A program made the translations under genes and the position numbers. Source: JAFDWI01 sp963764215 (GTDB lineage: Bacteria > Actinomycetota > Acidimicrobiia > Acidimicrobiales > Iamiaceae). From it: a stretch of DNA of 64,000 nt. Shown piece after piece: positions 28,114 through 37,795 of the stretch; the first letter of the stretch is position 1, and every line of letters begins with the position of its first letter. The stretch lies in contig CAVXRS010000003.1 in NCBI GenBank assembly GCA_963764215.1, positions 278,368 through 342,367 on the forward strand. The letters run 5' to 3'. The notes beneath the pieces were generated by a model, which did no database searches, had not been told where the DNA came from, and saw only the letters and a list, made by a program, of their open reading frames with translations.

Positions 28114-28843
28114 TTGTCACTCCACGTTGAGAGGACGATTGCAGTTGTGCGATGGCAAGCGCGGCCGCGGCCTGTTCGGCCTGCTTCTTGGACGTACCGT
28201 GACCGGTTGCGAGCTTCCGACCGTGCAACGCGACGTCGACCGTGAACGTCTTGGCGTGTTCGGGACCGGCTTCCGACCAGGCGTAGGTGGGCAGTTCCCC
28301 GCCCCCCGCGCGCACAGAACTCCTGCAAACGGGATTTGGGGTCGAGATCGTGGACGACGTCATCGGAATCCATTCCCGGAGGAAGTTCCGCGATGCCGCG
28401 ACCCGAGCAATCCGACCACGACAGCCCGCGCCGCGTCCATGCCCCCATCGAGATAGACGGCTCCGATGACGGCCTCGACGGCATCGGCGAGGATCGACGG
28501 CTTCGTGCGCCCGCCGGTGCGCTCTTCGCCTCTTCCCAGCAGCAACTCGTCACCGAGCGACAACTCACTGGCGATCTCATAGAGGGTGCTGGCCCGGACC
28601 AGCGTCGATCGGGCCCTCGACAGCCACCCTTCGCTCCGCTCGGGGTGCTCCCTGAAGAGCAGATCGGTCACGACGAGCCCGAGCACCGCGTCACCGAGGA
28701 ACTCGAGACGTTCGTTCGAGGCAGTGTCACCGTTCTCGGAGCACCACGAGCGATGGGCCATGGCGCGTGTCGCCAGGGTCGGCATCCCGGAAGGTCCACC
28801 CCAGTCGCTCGGAGAGCGCCGTCGATGGTTCCGCGCTGATCAG
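28106..28843 (-). CDS. rnc: Ribonuclease III, frameshifted, probable CTG start
   Basis: Double-strand-specific RNase for rRNA and mRNA processing. Catalytic domain signature ERLEFLGDAVLGLVVTDLLF and second acidic cluster DAVEAVIGAVYLDGG. The C-terminal dsRBD reads RLQEFCARGGGELPTYAW, KTFTVDVALHGRKLATGHG and SKKQAEQAAAALAIA. Indels near 28780, 28410 and 28310 split the frame. The N-terminal segment ALSERLGWTFRD is preceded by no ATG, GTG or TTG. A CTG at 28843 overlaps the acpP stop as CTGA, the same arrangement as at rimM. Confidence 0.9.
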
Positions 28844-29124
28844 GACCCCAGCTGCGAATGGACGTAGTCGACGGCGTCGCGCACGGTCTTGAGATCCTCG
28901 AGATCCTCGTCGTCGATGCGGAAGCCTTCGGCCCGTTCGCCGACTTCTTCCTCGATGGCCTCGACCAGCTCGATCAGTGCCAGCGAATCGGCATCGAGGT
29001 CGTCGGCGAAGGAGTCGCCTTCGTTGATCCTCCCCGCGTCGATCTCGAGAATGTCCGCGAGCCGGTCGCGGACGAGGTTCGTGATCTCCTCGCGGGTCAT
29101 CTTCTCGCTGGTGTGGGCCGGCAC
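28840..29124 (-). CDS. acpP: Acyl carrier protein
   Basis: Carries acyl chains on phosphopantetheine for fatty acid synthesis. The attachment serine is in DDLDADSLALIELVEAIEEE. At 94 residues it is slightly longer than usual because of the N-terminal start. I chose GTG 29124 because GAGGAG lies six bases upstream. An internal ATG at 29100 (MTREEITN) would give the more common length. It lies in the order plsX-acpP-rnc, downstream of an 87-base gap that holds a possible TAGACT -10. Confidence 0.94.
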   Translation of the reverse strand: MPAHTSEKMTREEITNLVRDRLADILEIDAGRINEGDSFADDLDADSLALIELVEAIEEEVGERAEGFRIDDEDLEDLKTVRDAVDYVHSQLGS

Positions 29125-29211
29125 GTGGAACTCCTCGGCTCTCGCTCAGGCGTCATCTGACGACAGGTCTCGACAAGTCTATCCGACCTCGCGCTTGTGC
29201 GCTTGTGAACG

Positions 29212-30228
29212 TCATGCGTCCCCATCGATCACCGAAGTGGCGACCGCTGCGACGAGCTGCTCGTCGACCGCCGCCGCCGCGACCTGAAGCGCATTGACGA
29301 TCGCCGTCGCCGCTGGATGAACCGTGGCTGATGACGCAGACTCCCGCGACCCCCAACAACATCGCGCCGCCCGTCGTCATCGGGGTCGAGCGTCGCATAC
29401 AGCGGGAGCAGCGCCGGCATCAGGGTCTCGGCCGCGGCCCGCGTGGTCTCGTCGGTGTCGAACGCCGCCAGGATGGCGCCGACGAGCGGTCTTCATCCCG
29501 CCTTCGAGGGTCTTGAGGGCCACGTTGCCGGTGAAACCGTCGGTGACCACGACATCGACCTCACCGCCCATGAGGTCTCGGCCCTCGACGTTGCCGAGAA
29601 ACCTCGCGCCCGCGGCCTCCCAGTCGAGTGCCGACAGGAGCTGGTGGGTGTCCTTGACCAGGGGCGAACCCTTGGTGGGCTCCTCGCCGATCGAGAGCAG
29701 GGCGACCGTGGGACGGGGACCCCGTAGCGACGCCGGGCAGTACACCGTCCCCATGCGGGCGAACTGCACGAGCCAATCGGGACGACATTCCGCATTGGCG
29801 CCCGCGTCGAGCAACACGGTCGGCGTGTCGGATCCGGGGACCGGAATCGGGGTGGCGATCGCCGGACGGGCGACCTTGGGCAGGCGCCCCATCCGCAACA
29901 GGGCACTCGCCATCGCGGCACCGGTGTTCCCCGCCGAGACCATCGCGCCGGCCTTGCCGTCGCGCACCGCTTCGGCGGCCCGGACCAGCGACGAATCCTT
30001 CATCGTGCGCACGCTCGTACCCGGATCGGCATCCATCCCGATCACCTCACTCGCGGCGAGGACCGGCAGATCACCGGTGTCGCCGAGCTCGTCGGGTCGT
30101 CCCACCAGGAGCACGTCGAGACCGTGATCGGCGGCGGCCCGTCGAGCACCTTCGACGATCTCGGCCGGCGCATGGTCGCCACCCATCGCGTCCAACGCGA
30201 TGGGGAGACGGGGCTCAGTCGACGTCAA
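29212..30228 (-). CDS. plsX: Phosphate acyltransferase PlsX, frameshifted
   Basis: Makes acyl-phosphate from acyl-ACP for phosphatidic acid synthesis. Signatures: PIALDAMGGDHAPAEIVEGA, MVSAGNTGAAMASALLRMG, VLLDAGANAECRPDWLVQFA, EEPTKGSPLVKDTHQLL, VVVTDGFTGNVALKTLEG. After GGMK the frame shifts at about 29480, 29395 and 29305, but the expected tail is recoverable (GAMLLGVAGVCVISHGSSS, then IVNALQVAAAAVDEQLVAAV) to a TGA at 29212. The start is TTG at 30228, overlapping the rpmF 3' end. An in-frame GTG further up would extend into rpmF. Confidence 0.93.
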
Positions 30229-30394
30229 TGGCCTGACGTCCGCCGTACCAGCCGCAGTTCCCACACACCACGTGCGGGGTCTTGGCCGAACCGCAACGCG
30301 GACACACGCTGCGTGCGGGGATCTCGAGTCGCCACACGGAAGCCCGTCTGCTCCTGGTCTTGGACTTGGAGGTCTTCTTCTTGGGGACGGCCAT
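30215..30394 (-). CDS. rpmF: 50S ribosomal protein L32
   Basis: 59 residues with the bL32 N terminus MAVPKKKTSKSKTRSRRAS and a four-Cys zinc ribbon (CPRCGS to CGNC). The ATG is at 30394. It is coupled to plsX by overlap, as usual. Its normal upstream partner, the DUF177 gene, is displaced by a 2.3-kb penicillin-acylase-family gene. Confidence 0.97.
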   Translation of the reverse strand: MAVPKKKTSKSKTRSRRASVWRLEIPARSVCPRCGSAKTPHVVCGNCGWYGGRQAIDVD

Positions 30395-30402
30395 GGGTGG
30401 GA

Positions 30403-32750
30403 CTACCTGTTCGCTCCGGTGGAATTGGGCTGAGAAACCGTACCGTCGATTGCGGTGAAGTCCCAAGTCACCGTGAGCGTCCGGCGGCGGAGGTTCGGGT
30501 CGGCCTCGATGGCATCCTCGGTGAAGCAGAGCGGCCGGAAATCGCCCTGGGCCAGCGCCCGGGCGCCTGCGGCGGCCCCCGGGCCGGTGAAGTCCTCGGA
30601 TTGCCCGTAGGCGAGCAGTCCGAGCCCTTCCGGTCCGGCCTCGGTGATCTCCACGGCCATGAGATAGCTGGTGCCGTAGGTGACCTGGTAGCCCCCGGGG
30701 GCGAGCCCGGTAGGCGTGCCCCGATGGGGGGACATGGGCGCGCCCGTGGGTACCGGTGCCAGGGAATGCCCGGCGAGCGCCCCCAGTGGTGCCAGGACGT
30801 TGGCCACCCCCTCGACTTCGCAGCCACCCGGCACGCCGATGGGTGGTCCACCGCAATTCGCCCACTGCACCTCGCCCAGCGGAGCATCCGGTGCCACCCC
30901 GGCGGCCGCGAGCACCTCGAGCGCCGCGTCGACGGCCGCGACGACCGGGTCGTGCCCGTCGACGGGGGATGCCAGACCGAAGGGGGTCGTCACCGGATCG
31001 TCCGCGTCGAAACCCGTCGGCGAACAACGCGCCGGCATCGGTGAGTTGCCGCGGTGTCGAACGAGGCGAGGAACTCCCGCCACAGCGCCGCTCCCCGCGC
31101 ATCGACACGCACGGTCCCGTCCCAGGCCGCCAGGATCGTTGCGGCCTCGGCGTGGTGGTCGCTCGCGACGAGTCGTTCGACCACCGCGTCCCGCAGCAGG
31201 GATGCGGTCAGGGTCTCCCCCGCCAGCACGCTTTCGAGCGCGCTTCGAGGGGTCACCGCACCGGTCGCGGCCAGCTGCCGGGTCATGACCAGGTTCTGCC
31301 GGGTCCGCGGGCTCTGCGGAGTCCGTTCGAGCCCGTGCATCACCGAGTACCCCTCGAGCGGTTCGTCGGGGTGGGTGAGCCAATGGGAATCGTTGCAGTT
31401 GACGACCATGTCCGTGCGCATCAAGCTGGGCAACCGATCGTGGGGGACGAGTCCGGGACTCCGGGCGCCCGATTCGACCACCCACTCGTCGTCCGGGTCG
31501 GATCCGTCCAGCAGGGCCACCCGGTTCTGGGCCAGCAGCGCCGCGATCGGATCCTCGGCGAGTCGCCGCACGTAGCGTTCCTGGGCCGTGGCCGTCAGGT
31601 TCGGGGTCGCCGAGGCGTCGCTGTAGTAGGCGCGACCCGAGGCATCCGCGGCAATCGTGTTGAGCCAGGGCATTCCCCTGGTGCCGGCAAGTGCTGCAGC
31701 CAATTCGTCGACGTCTGCGGCCCGGTCCATGTCGAGGAACATCTGCAACAACGTCGTGTTGTCCAGGTTGGCATCCCGGTAGGTGAACCCGATCTCGTTC
31801 CCCCACCCGAGCAGCGGCAGGTTCACCATCGGGCCGTGGTGCGTGTTCCACAGGGTCCGCCGATGGGTCACCAGTCCCTCCTCGGGGTCGGCCACGACGA
31901 CCTCGTGATCGACCGGCGTCATCGCCAGCTCCTCGTCGCCGAAGCAGTAGTGGGTCGGCGATCCCGGGACCAGATCCAGCCGGTACAGGGTGAACCGGTT
32001 CCCGCGCGAGAACGTGTGGGTCCAGGCGAGCGATGCGTTGTATCCCAACTGCACCCCAGGCATGCCGATCAGGCTCACCCCGTACACGTCGATCTCGCCG
32101 GGAATCGTCAGGTGACACTCGAACAGCCGCGCCTCGCCGTGCCAGGGGAAGTGCGGATTGGCCACGACCACCCCTCCGCCGGATGCCGTGGCGTCCCGGC
32201 CGAAGGCCCAGCCATTGCTCGCGGCATTCGCGGATCCGAGCGCGCTGAGCGGCGACGGCTCGCAGGGACCATCCGGCCCGGGTGCGGTGGCCCGCCCGAT
32301 CAGGCCGACGAGGTTCCGACCGGAGGCCAACAGGCCGGTGTCGACCACCATGCGGTACAGATCGATCTCGGCGAGCGGTTCCAGCGACCCGCACCAGTCG
32401 GGAACGGCATCGGCGGCGACCGCCTCCGCGAGCCAGGCATTGCACCCCGCGACGTAGCCCGCGATCAGCTCACGGAGCTCCTCGGACTGCGCCGCGCGCA
32501 GGGTCTCTGCCCGCTCGGTGATCCCCAGCGCCAGGTAACCGAGATCGGACGCCAGGAAGTTGCCGTCGGGGCCGGCCCCGTGATGACGTGCCCGTTCGCT
32601 GCGGACCTTGACGGCGAGGTCCCAGATCGTGCCGAGATTCTCCCGCGCGCAGGCCCAACCCTGACCGAAACCGAGGCCCCGCCAGTCCTTCGCCCGGACA
32701 TGAACGACGTCGTGGGTGGTCCAGGCGATGTCCACTTCCTCGATGGTCAT
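30403..32750 (-). CDS. Penicillin acylase (S45) family protein, frameshifted near 31020-31080
   Basis: About 780 residues, an Ntn-hydrolase precursor. The alpha region comprises residues 1-170. The predicted autocatalytic nucleophile is Ser178 in NAASNGWAFG, followed by the beta-chain landmarks GGGVVVANPHFPW, GVSLIGMPGVQLGYNASLAW (oxyanion Asn), HHGPMVNLPLLGWG and RGMPWLNTIAADASGRAYYS. The C-terminal third (DFRPLCFTEDAIEADP) continues after a frameshift. The family includes penicillin, cephalosporin and acyl-homoserine-lactone acylases. The substrate is not predictable. No signal peptide is visible, unlike classical periplasmic members. It splits rpmF from DUF177, and a TACAGT eight bases before the ATG suggests its own leaderless promoter. 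Confidence 0.88.
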
Positions 32751-32846
32751 GCGAGCCGACTGTACCCAATCGGGTGACCCGCGCAGACCCCGGCCCGTCC
32801 GCTGTGCTGTGCCCCCGCAGCGCGTTGCGGTGTCCGTCGGACCGGT

Positions 32847-33353
32847 CTAGTCCTCGGTCGTCTTCAACTCGTCGAGTGCCGCCCAACGGGGATCCCCACC
32901 GGTCGGAGCCGACTCGGACCGGTCCTCGGGAACCGCCGGGTACCGCTCGGGGTCCGGCCCGGCGCAGTCGGGACGGCACAGCGGAGCGACCGGCAACTCC
33001 AACACGATCGACGAGGTCAACGCTGGCGCCAGGTCGATCCGGCCCTCTTCGATCGGCCAGGTCTCCCCTTCCAGCGGCCGCTTCTCGAAGACCTCGGTGA
33101 GGCGGGCTTCGACCGTGCCGGAGGTCTCTTCGAGGCAACGCCGGCACGATCCGATCCAGTCGCCGCGCACGATGCCCATCACCGTCACCTGATCATCCAG
33201 GACCTCCAGGTCGACGTCGTAGGTGACGCTTGCTCCGGAGACGAGCTGTGCGCTGCTGATGCCGAGCCCCTCCACCGTCAACGATCCCTCGAGGTGGCGG
33301 CGGCCACCGGGGCTGTTCCGGATCTCCGCGACGGTCAGGCGCGTGCCGGTCAC
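32847..33353 (-). CDS. DUF177/YceD family protein
   Basis: 168 residues with a zinc-knuckle pair (SCRRC near residue 70 and PLCRPDC near 127) and the acidic DUF177 core (IDLAPALTSSIVLELPVAPL). The family is conserved next to rpmF and linked to 23S rRNA or L32 homeostasis. Here rpmF is 2.4 kb away because of the acylase gene. The GTG start at 33353 overlaps the stop of the DivIVA-like gene (GTGA). Confidence 0.9.
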   Translation of the reverse strand: MTGTRLTVAEIRNSPGGRRHLEGSLTVEGLGISSAQLVSGASVTYDVDLEVLDDQVTVMGIVRGDWIGSCRRCLEETSGTVEARLTEVFEKRPLEGETWPIEEGRIDLAPALTSSIVLELPVAPLCRPDCAGPDPERYPAVPEDRSESAPTGGDPRWAALDELKTTED

Positions 33354-33958
33354 GACTCGGGTGGGTCCGCTTCCAGGTCCTGGTCGAAGAACCTTGCGGC
33401 CGCGTCTTCGGCCTCGTCCGACTCGCCCCCGATGGCTTCGGGATCGCCTCGGTGGACCGGGGGTGCGCTGAGGTGTTCCCGCCCCGCGGTGACCATCTTC
33501 ATGGTGCGTTCCAGCACGATCTCGAACTGGGCGAGTCGCTGATCACAGAAGTCCTCACACTGCAGTCGCAGGGTCCGCGCGTTCGCTTCGGCCTCGTCCA
33601 CGATCTTGCGGGCCCGGCGCTCGGCTTCGTTGACGACTTCGGAGCGCTGCACCATCCGTGCCGCCCTGGCACGGGCCTGGTCGATGATCTCGTCGCCTTC
33701 ACGTCGGGTCCGTGCCAGAAAATCCTCCCGCTCCTTGAGCAGCCACTTCGCCGCCCGGAGATCCTCGGGGAGCCGCTGTTGCACCTGATCGAGCAGGTCC
33801 AACAGTTCTTCACGGTTGATCATCACCGAGGCCGACATCGGCATGGCCCGCGCGTTGGCAACGTGTCGGGTGGCGCGCTCGAGAAGTTGCTCGACGTCGC
33901 TCATCGCCCCTTTCTCGATGGCGGCGGAGAGCTCGTCGTGCACCTCATCATCACTCAT
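33350..33958 (-). CDS. DivIVA-like coiled-coil protein
   Basis: 202 residues, largely helical: MINREELLDLLDQVQQRLPE, then a long charged coiled coil (EREDFLARTRREGDEIIDQA, EAERRARKIVDEAEANARTL), and a short Pro/acidic tail. Genes of this type sit between coaD and DUF177 in many actinobacteria and are related to DivIVA/SepIVA cell-pole or septum factors. The exact role here is unknown. The start at 33958 overlaps the coaD stop (ATGA). An internal ATG at 33904 with AAAGGGG upstream is an alternative. Confidence 0.8.
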   Translation of the reverse strand: MSDDEVHDELSAAIEKGAMSDVEQLLERATRHVANARAMPMSASVMINREELLDLLDQVQQRLPEDLRAAKWLLKEREDFLARTRREGDEIIDQARARAARMVQRSEVVNEAERRARKIVDEAEANARTLRLQCEDFCDQRLAQFEIVLERTMKMVTAGREHLSAPPVHRGDPEAIGGESDEAEDAAARFFDQDLEADPPES

Positions 33959-34434
33959 CGTCCGCTCCGTTCCGCGAGCCGTTTGGCGACCGGCGGCGGC
34001 ACCATCGACGACACATCTCCCCCGAAGCGGGCGATCTCGCGCAGCAGGCGTGAGGCGACGAACGAGTGCGTGCTCGACGAGGGAAGGAATGCCGTGTGGA
34101 CCCCGGAGATCGCATGGTTCATGTGGGCCTGCTGCAATTCGGATTCGAAGTCCGACACGGCCCGCAGCCCCTTGACGATGAAGCTCGCGCCGACCTCTTT
34201 CGCCAGGTCCACGACCAGGCTGGAGAAGTGGGTCACCCGGACGTTCTCCAGGTGGGCGGTGGACTCGAGGATCATCTCCTCACGCTCGGCCAGGGCGAAG
34301 AGCGGTTCACCCTTCTGCGGGTTCCGCATGGTGGCGACGACGACTTCGCCGAACATCTTCGAGGCGACCTCGATGAGCTCGACATGGCCATTGTGGATCG
34401 GATCGAAGGATCCGGGGTACAGGACGATCGTCAC
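33955..34434 (-). CDS. coaD: Pantetheine-phosphate adenylyltransferase
   Basis: Converts 4'-phosphopantetheine and ATP to dephospho-CoA. The 159 residues have the TGSFDPxHNGH-type motif (YPGSFDPIHNGHVELIEVAS), VKGLRAVSDFESELQQAHMN and the ISSTxVR-equivalent SSTHSFVASRLLREIA. The GTG start at 34434 overlaps the rsmD stop. The rsmD-coaD pair is widely conserved. Confidence 0.97.
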   Translation of the reverse strand: MTIVLYPGSFDPIHNGHVELIEVASKMFGEVVVATMRNPQKGEPLFALAEREEMILESTAHLENVRVTHFSSLVVDLAKEVGASFIVKGLRAVSDFESELQQAHMNHAISGVHTAFLPSSSTHSFVASRLLREIARFGGDVSSMVPPPVAKRLAERSGR

Positions 34435-35021
34435 GATGGGGCTCCGGGAGGGTTCGGTGCGTCAACGACTCTTCGGTTGATCGTCACCACGGTACCGCCG
34501 TAGCGCTTCACTCTGAAGACCATCAGGGACTCGGCCGACCCGTGCGGTGCCGGTCGGATCTCCCGGTCCGACTCACAGACGACCACCGCATCCGTTCCGA
34601 GCCACGGCCCGAGCAGCGCGAAGAGCTCCTCCCAGGCGTCGAACGCGTAGGGCGGGTCGGCCAGTACGAGGTCGAATCGCCCGTGGGGAGGGGTGCGGAG
34701 AAAGGCCTGCGTGTCGGCCACGACAACTCGGGCCCGGTCGCGGTCGGCGGGCTCGACCACTGCCAGGTTGTCCTCCACGACACGACGAGTCGCCGGATCC
34801 GAATCCACGAACACCACCGACGCCGCACCTCGGGACAGGGCCTCGATCCCCAACGCGCCGGACCCTGCGAACAGATCGAGCACCGCGGCGTCCTCGACCG
34901 CCCCCATGGATCCGAGCGCATTGAAGGTCGCCTCCCGCACCCGGTCGGAGGTCGGACGAACCCGACGACCGTCCGGGACGACGAGACGTCGACCCCGTGC
35001 TGTTCCAGCCACCACACGCAC
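34431..35021 (-). CDS. rsmD: 16S rRNA (guanine966-N2)-methyltransferase RsmD
   Basis: 196 residues. VVAGTARGRRLVVPDG and VRPTSDRVREATFNAL at the N terminus, SAM site LDLFAGSGALGIEALSRGA, catalytic LADPPYAFD. The GTG at 35021 is chosen because homologues begin with this RVVAG strand. A TAGTAT seven bases upstream suggests a leaderless mRNA. Divergent from a small zinc-ribbon gene across 49 bases, with overlapping -10 elements. Confidence 0.94.
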   Translation of the reverse strand: MRVVAGTARGRRLVVPDGRRVRPTSDRVREATFNALGSMGAVEDAAVLDLFAGSGALGIEALSRGAASVVFVDSDPATRRVVEDNLAVVEPADRDRARVVVADTQAFLRTPPHGRFDLVLADPPYAFDAWEELFALLGPWLGTDAVVVCESDREIRPAPHGSAESLMVFRVKRYGGTVVTINRRVVDAPNPPGAPS

Positions 35022-35028
35022 ATCGGCA

Positions 35029-35035
35029 ATACTAG
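35029..35035. promoter_or_regulatory. Shared divergent -10 element (rsmD and zinc-ribbon gene)
   Basis: The near-palindrome ATACTAG gives TAGTAT on the minus strand (35029-35034, seven bases before the rsmD GTG) and TACTAG on the plus strand (35030-35035, 35 bases before the zinc-ribbon ATG). The two promoters would therefore compete for one site. Matches are by eye to actinobacterial TANNNT; -35 boxes are weak. Confidence 0.4.
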
Positions 35036-35070
35036 TGGTGTTCCCGCCAGACCAGCCGATCGGAGGCCCG

Positions 35071-35253
35071 ATGGGAGATCCGGACGTCCCCACCGAGATC
35101 GACTGCATCGACTGCGGTGGGCGTTGCCACCTGCTCAGCGCTCGCGACGAGAACGGTGGATTCGCCCCCGGAGAGATCGTCGCCTACCGCTGCGAGGACT
35201 GTCTCGACCGTTGGGACCTCCAGGTGCCCGACCCCGATTCCGACGACGGCTGA
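35071..35253 (+). CDS. Small zinc-ribbon protein
   Basis: 60 residues with two CxxC knuckles (DCIDCGGRCH and RCEDCLDRW) 33 residues apart, and an acidic tail (PDPDSDDG). GGAGG lies five bases before the ATG at 35071, a strong ribosome site. Function unknown. Such ribbons bind zinc and may contact RNA polymerase or ribosomes. It precedes gnd by 95 bases on the same strand. Confidence 0.75.
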   Translation: MGDPDVPTEIDCIDCGGRCHLLSARDENGGFAPGEIVAYRCEDCLDRWDLQVPDPDSDDG

Positions 35254-35348
35254 TCGGCCGGACAACCTGGCCCGGGATCGATGCCCCGCACCCTGACCGG
35301 TTGGTTAGTGTCGGAGGTCGCATCGGTCGTCGGCTGTCAGGAGCTGCC

Positions 35349-36394
35349 ATGGAACTCGGAATGATCGGCCTCGGACGCATGGGGGCCAACATGGTCCGCA
35401 GGTTGATGGCAGCCGGCCACACCTGTGTGGTGTACGACCCCGACGGCGACGCCGTCGCCGCGCTCGCCGCCGAAGGGGCGACCGGAGTGCACGACACCGA
35501 CGCCCTCGTCGCGGCGCTTGCTGCACCCCCGCAACATCTGGATGATGGTGCCCGCCGGTGTCGTCGGCTCCGTCGCCGACGGGATCGCCCCGAAACTCGC
35601 CGAGGGCGACACGCTCATCGACGGGGGAAATTCCCACTACCACGACGACATCCGCCGCGGCGAAGCGCTCGGCGAACGGGGCATCAACTACCTCGACGTG
35701 GGTACCAGCGGTGGTGTGTTCGGACTCGAGCGGGGCTACTGCATGATGGTCGGCGGGCAGGCCGAAGCGGTCGAGAGACTCGGGCCCGATCTTCGAGGCG
35801 CTGGCCCCCGGGCCGGGCGACCTCGAGCGAACCCCGGGCCGGATCGAGGGCAAAGGGCCGGCCGGCAGCACCGCCGAGCACGGCTGGCTCCACTGCGGGC
35901 CACACGGCGCCGGGCCATTTCGTCAAGATGGTCCACAACGGCATCGAGTACGGACTGATGGCGGCCTATGCGGAAGGGCTGAACATCATGGCCGGTGCGA
36001 ACGCCGGGACGACCGACCGGTGACACCGACGCCGAGACGACGCCGCTCGAGCATCCCGAGTGGTACGCATACGAACTCGACCTCGCGGAGGTCGACCGAG
36101 GTCTGGCGCCGCGGCTCGGTGATCTCTTCGTGGCTGTTGGACCTCACCGCCAGCGCCATGCTCGGTGACCCCGGCGCTGTCCGGGTTCGCCGGGCGGGTG
36201 TCGGATTCGGGTGAAGGGCGCTGGACGCTGGCAGCCGCCGTCGACGAGGGGGTGCCGGCGCCGGTACTGGCCACTGCCCTGTTCGATCGATTCTCGTCAC
36301 GGGGCAACGACGACTTCGCCAACCGGGTCCTCTCCGCGATGCGTCACGAGTTCGGCGGCCACGCCGAGAAGCCTCGAAGGGCGGTGGCTCGTGA
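35349..36394 (+). CDS. gnd: 6-phosphogluconate dehydrogenase, decarboxylating, heavily frameshifted
   Basis: Oxidises 6-phosphogluconate to ribulose-5-phosphate. N-terminal Rossmann domain MELGMIGLGRMGANMVRRLM, then WMMVPAGVVGSVADGI, DTLIDGGNSHYHDDIRR, LDVGTSGGVFGLERGYCMMV, GHFVKMVHNGIEYGLMAAYA (catalytic Lys/His region), EVWRRGSVISSWLLDLTA. The length of about 348 residues fits the short GndA class. At least six indels occur; the clearest are in short runs (C run at 35527, G run at 35909). The stop is recoverable at 36392-36394, overlapping the zwf GTG. Motifs are intact, so the gene is probably functional in the organism. Confidence 0.88.
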
Positions 36395-37795
36395 GCGATA
36401 CGCCGCTGACGCCTTCGTCTTCTTCGGCGCCACGGGCGATCTCGCGTACAAGCAGATCTTCCCGGCGCTCTACAAGCTGGTCGCACGAGACGGGATGCAC
36501 GTCCCGATCGTCGGGGTCGCCTAGGGGGCTGGAAGGCCTCGACCAGCTCGTCGACCGGGCGCGGTAGAGCATCGCCGAACAACTGCGACATCGACGACGA
36601 CGGTGTTCGCCGAGCTGGCCTCGCGCTTGCCTACGTCGACGGGGACTAACGGATGACCCGACGACCTTCGACGCGCCTGCGTTCCGAGATGGGTGACGCC
36701 AAGGCCCCCCGCTCCACTACCTGGCGATTCCTCCGTCACTGTTCGGGACCGTCGCCGGCGCGCTCGACACATCGGGCTGCGCCAACGGGCGCCCGGGTGA
36801 TCGTGGAGAAGCCTTTCGGGCGTGACGCTCGCCTCGGCCGCGGCGCTGGACGAGACCCTGCAGGAGGTCTTCCCCGAGCAGCGCATCTTCCGGATCGACC
36901 ACTATCTCGGCAAGGAACCGGTGCAGAACCTGATCTTCTTCCGGTTCGTCAACTCGTTCCTCGAACCGATGTGGAACCGCAACTACATCGAGAGCATGCA
37001 GATCACGATGGCCGAGGACTTCGGCGTTGCCGACCGGGGCGCCTTCTACGACTCGCGTCGGTGCCGTCCGCGACGTCGTGCAGAACCACATGCTGCAGCT
37101 CCTCGCGATGCTCGCGATGGAAGCGCCGTCCGAACGAGATACCCGAGGCCCAGCGTGACGCCAAGGCCATCCTGTTCAAGTCGATGCGACCCGATCGACC
37201 CCTCGGACGTCGTGTACGCGGCCAGTACGCGGGTTTCAGCGACGAGCCCGGCGTCGCCCCGGATCTCGACGCAGGGAGTCGTACGTCGCGGTGCGGCTGA
37301 ACGATCGACAACTGGCGCTGGGCCGGCGTGCCGTTCGTGATCCGGGCCGGGAAGAGCCTCCCGGTGACCGTCACCGAGGTCGTGGTCCACTTCCACCGTC
37401 CTCCGCAGGTCGTCTTCGCGGACACAAGTCGGCGGCGGAACTACGTCCGGTTCCGGGTGAGCCCCATCAGGTCATCGCCCTGGGCGCCTTGTCGAAGGTG
37501 CCGGGCGAGGAGATGGTCGGCGAGCCGGTCGAGCTGATGGTCCAGTCCCGACACGTGGACGAGATGCCGCCCTACGAGCGGCTCCTCGGCGACGCGATCG
37601 AGGGCGACGCCCAGCTGTTCTCGCGACAGGATGCCGTCGAGGCGGCCTGGCGGGTCGTGGACCCGATTCTCGATGACGTCGTCGCTGTCCACGCCTACGA
37701 GAAGGGCTCCTGGGGGCCGGCCGAGGCCGACGAACTCGTCCGGGATCATGGGCGGTTGGATCAATCCCCAAGACGACCCGCAGAGCCCGCTGTGA
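36391..37795 (+). CDS. zwf: Glucose-6-phosphate dehydrogenase, heavily frameshifted
   Basis: First step of the oxidative pentose phosphate path. Recoverable segments: FVFFGATGDLAYKQIFPALY (NADP site), IPPSLFGTVAGALD, RVIVEKPFGRD, FRIDHYLGKEPVQNLIFFRF (active site RIDHYLGKE), NYIESMQITMAEDFGV, VPFVIRAGKSLPVTVTEVVV, GDAQLFSRQDAVEAAWRVVD, SWGPAEADELVRDHGR. They lie in all three frames with roughly eight or more shifts. The GTG start at 36391 overlaps the gnd stop. The TGA at 37793-37795 overlaps the pgi GTG. No opcA follows. Confidence 0.87.
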
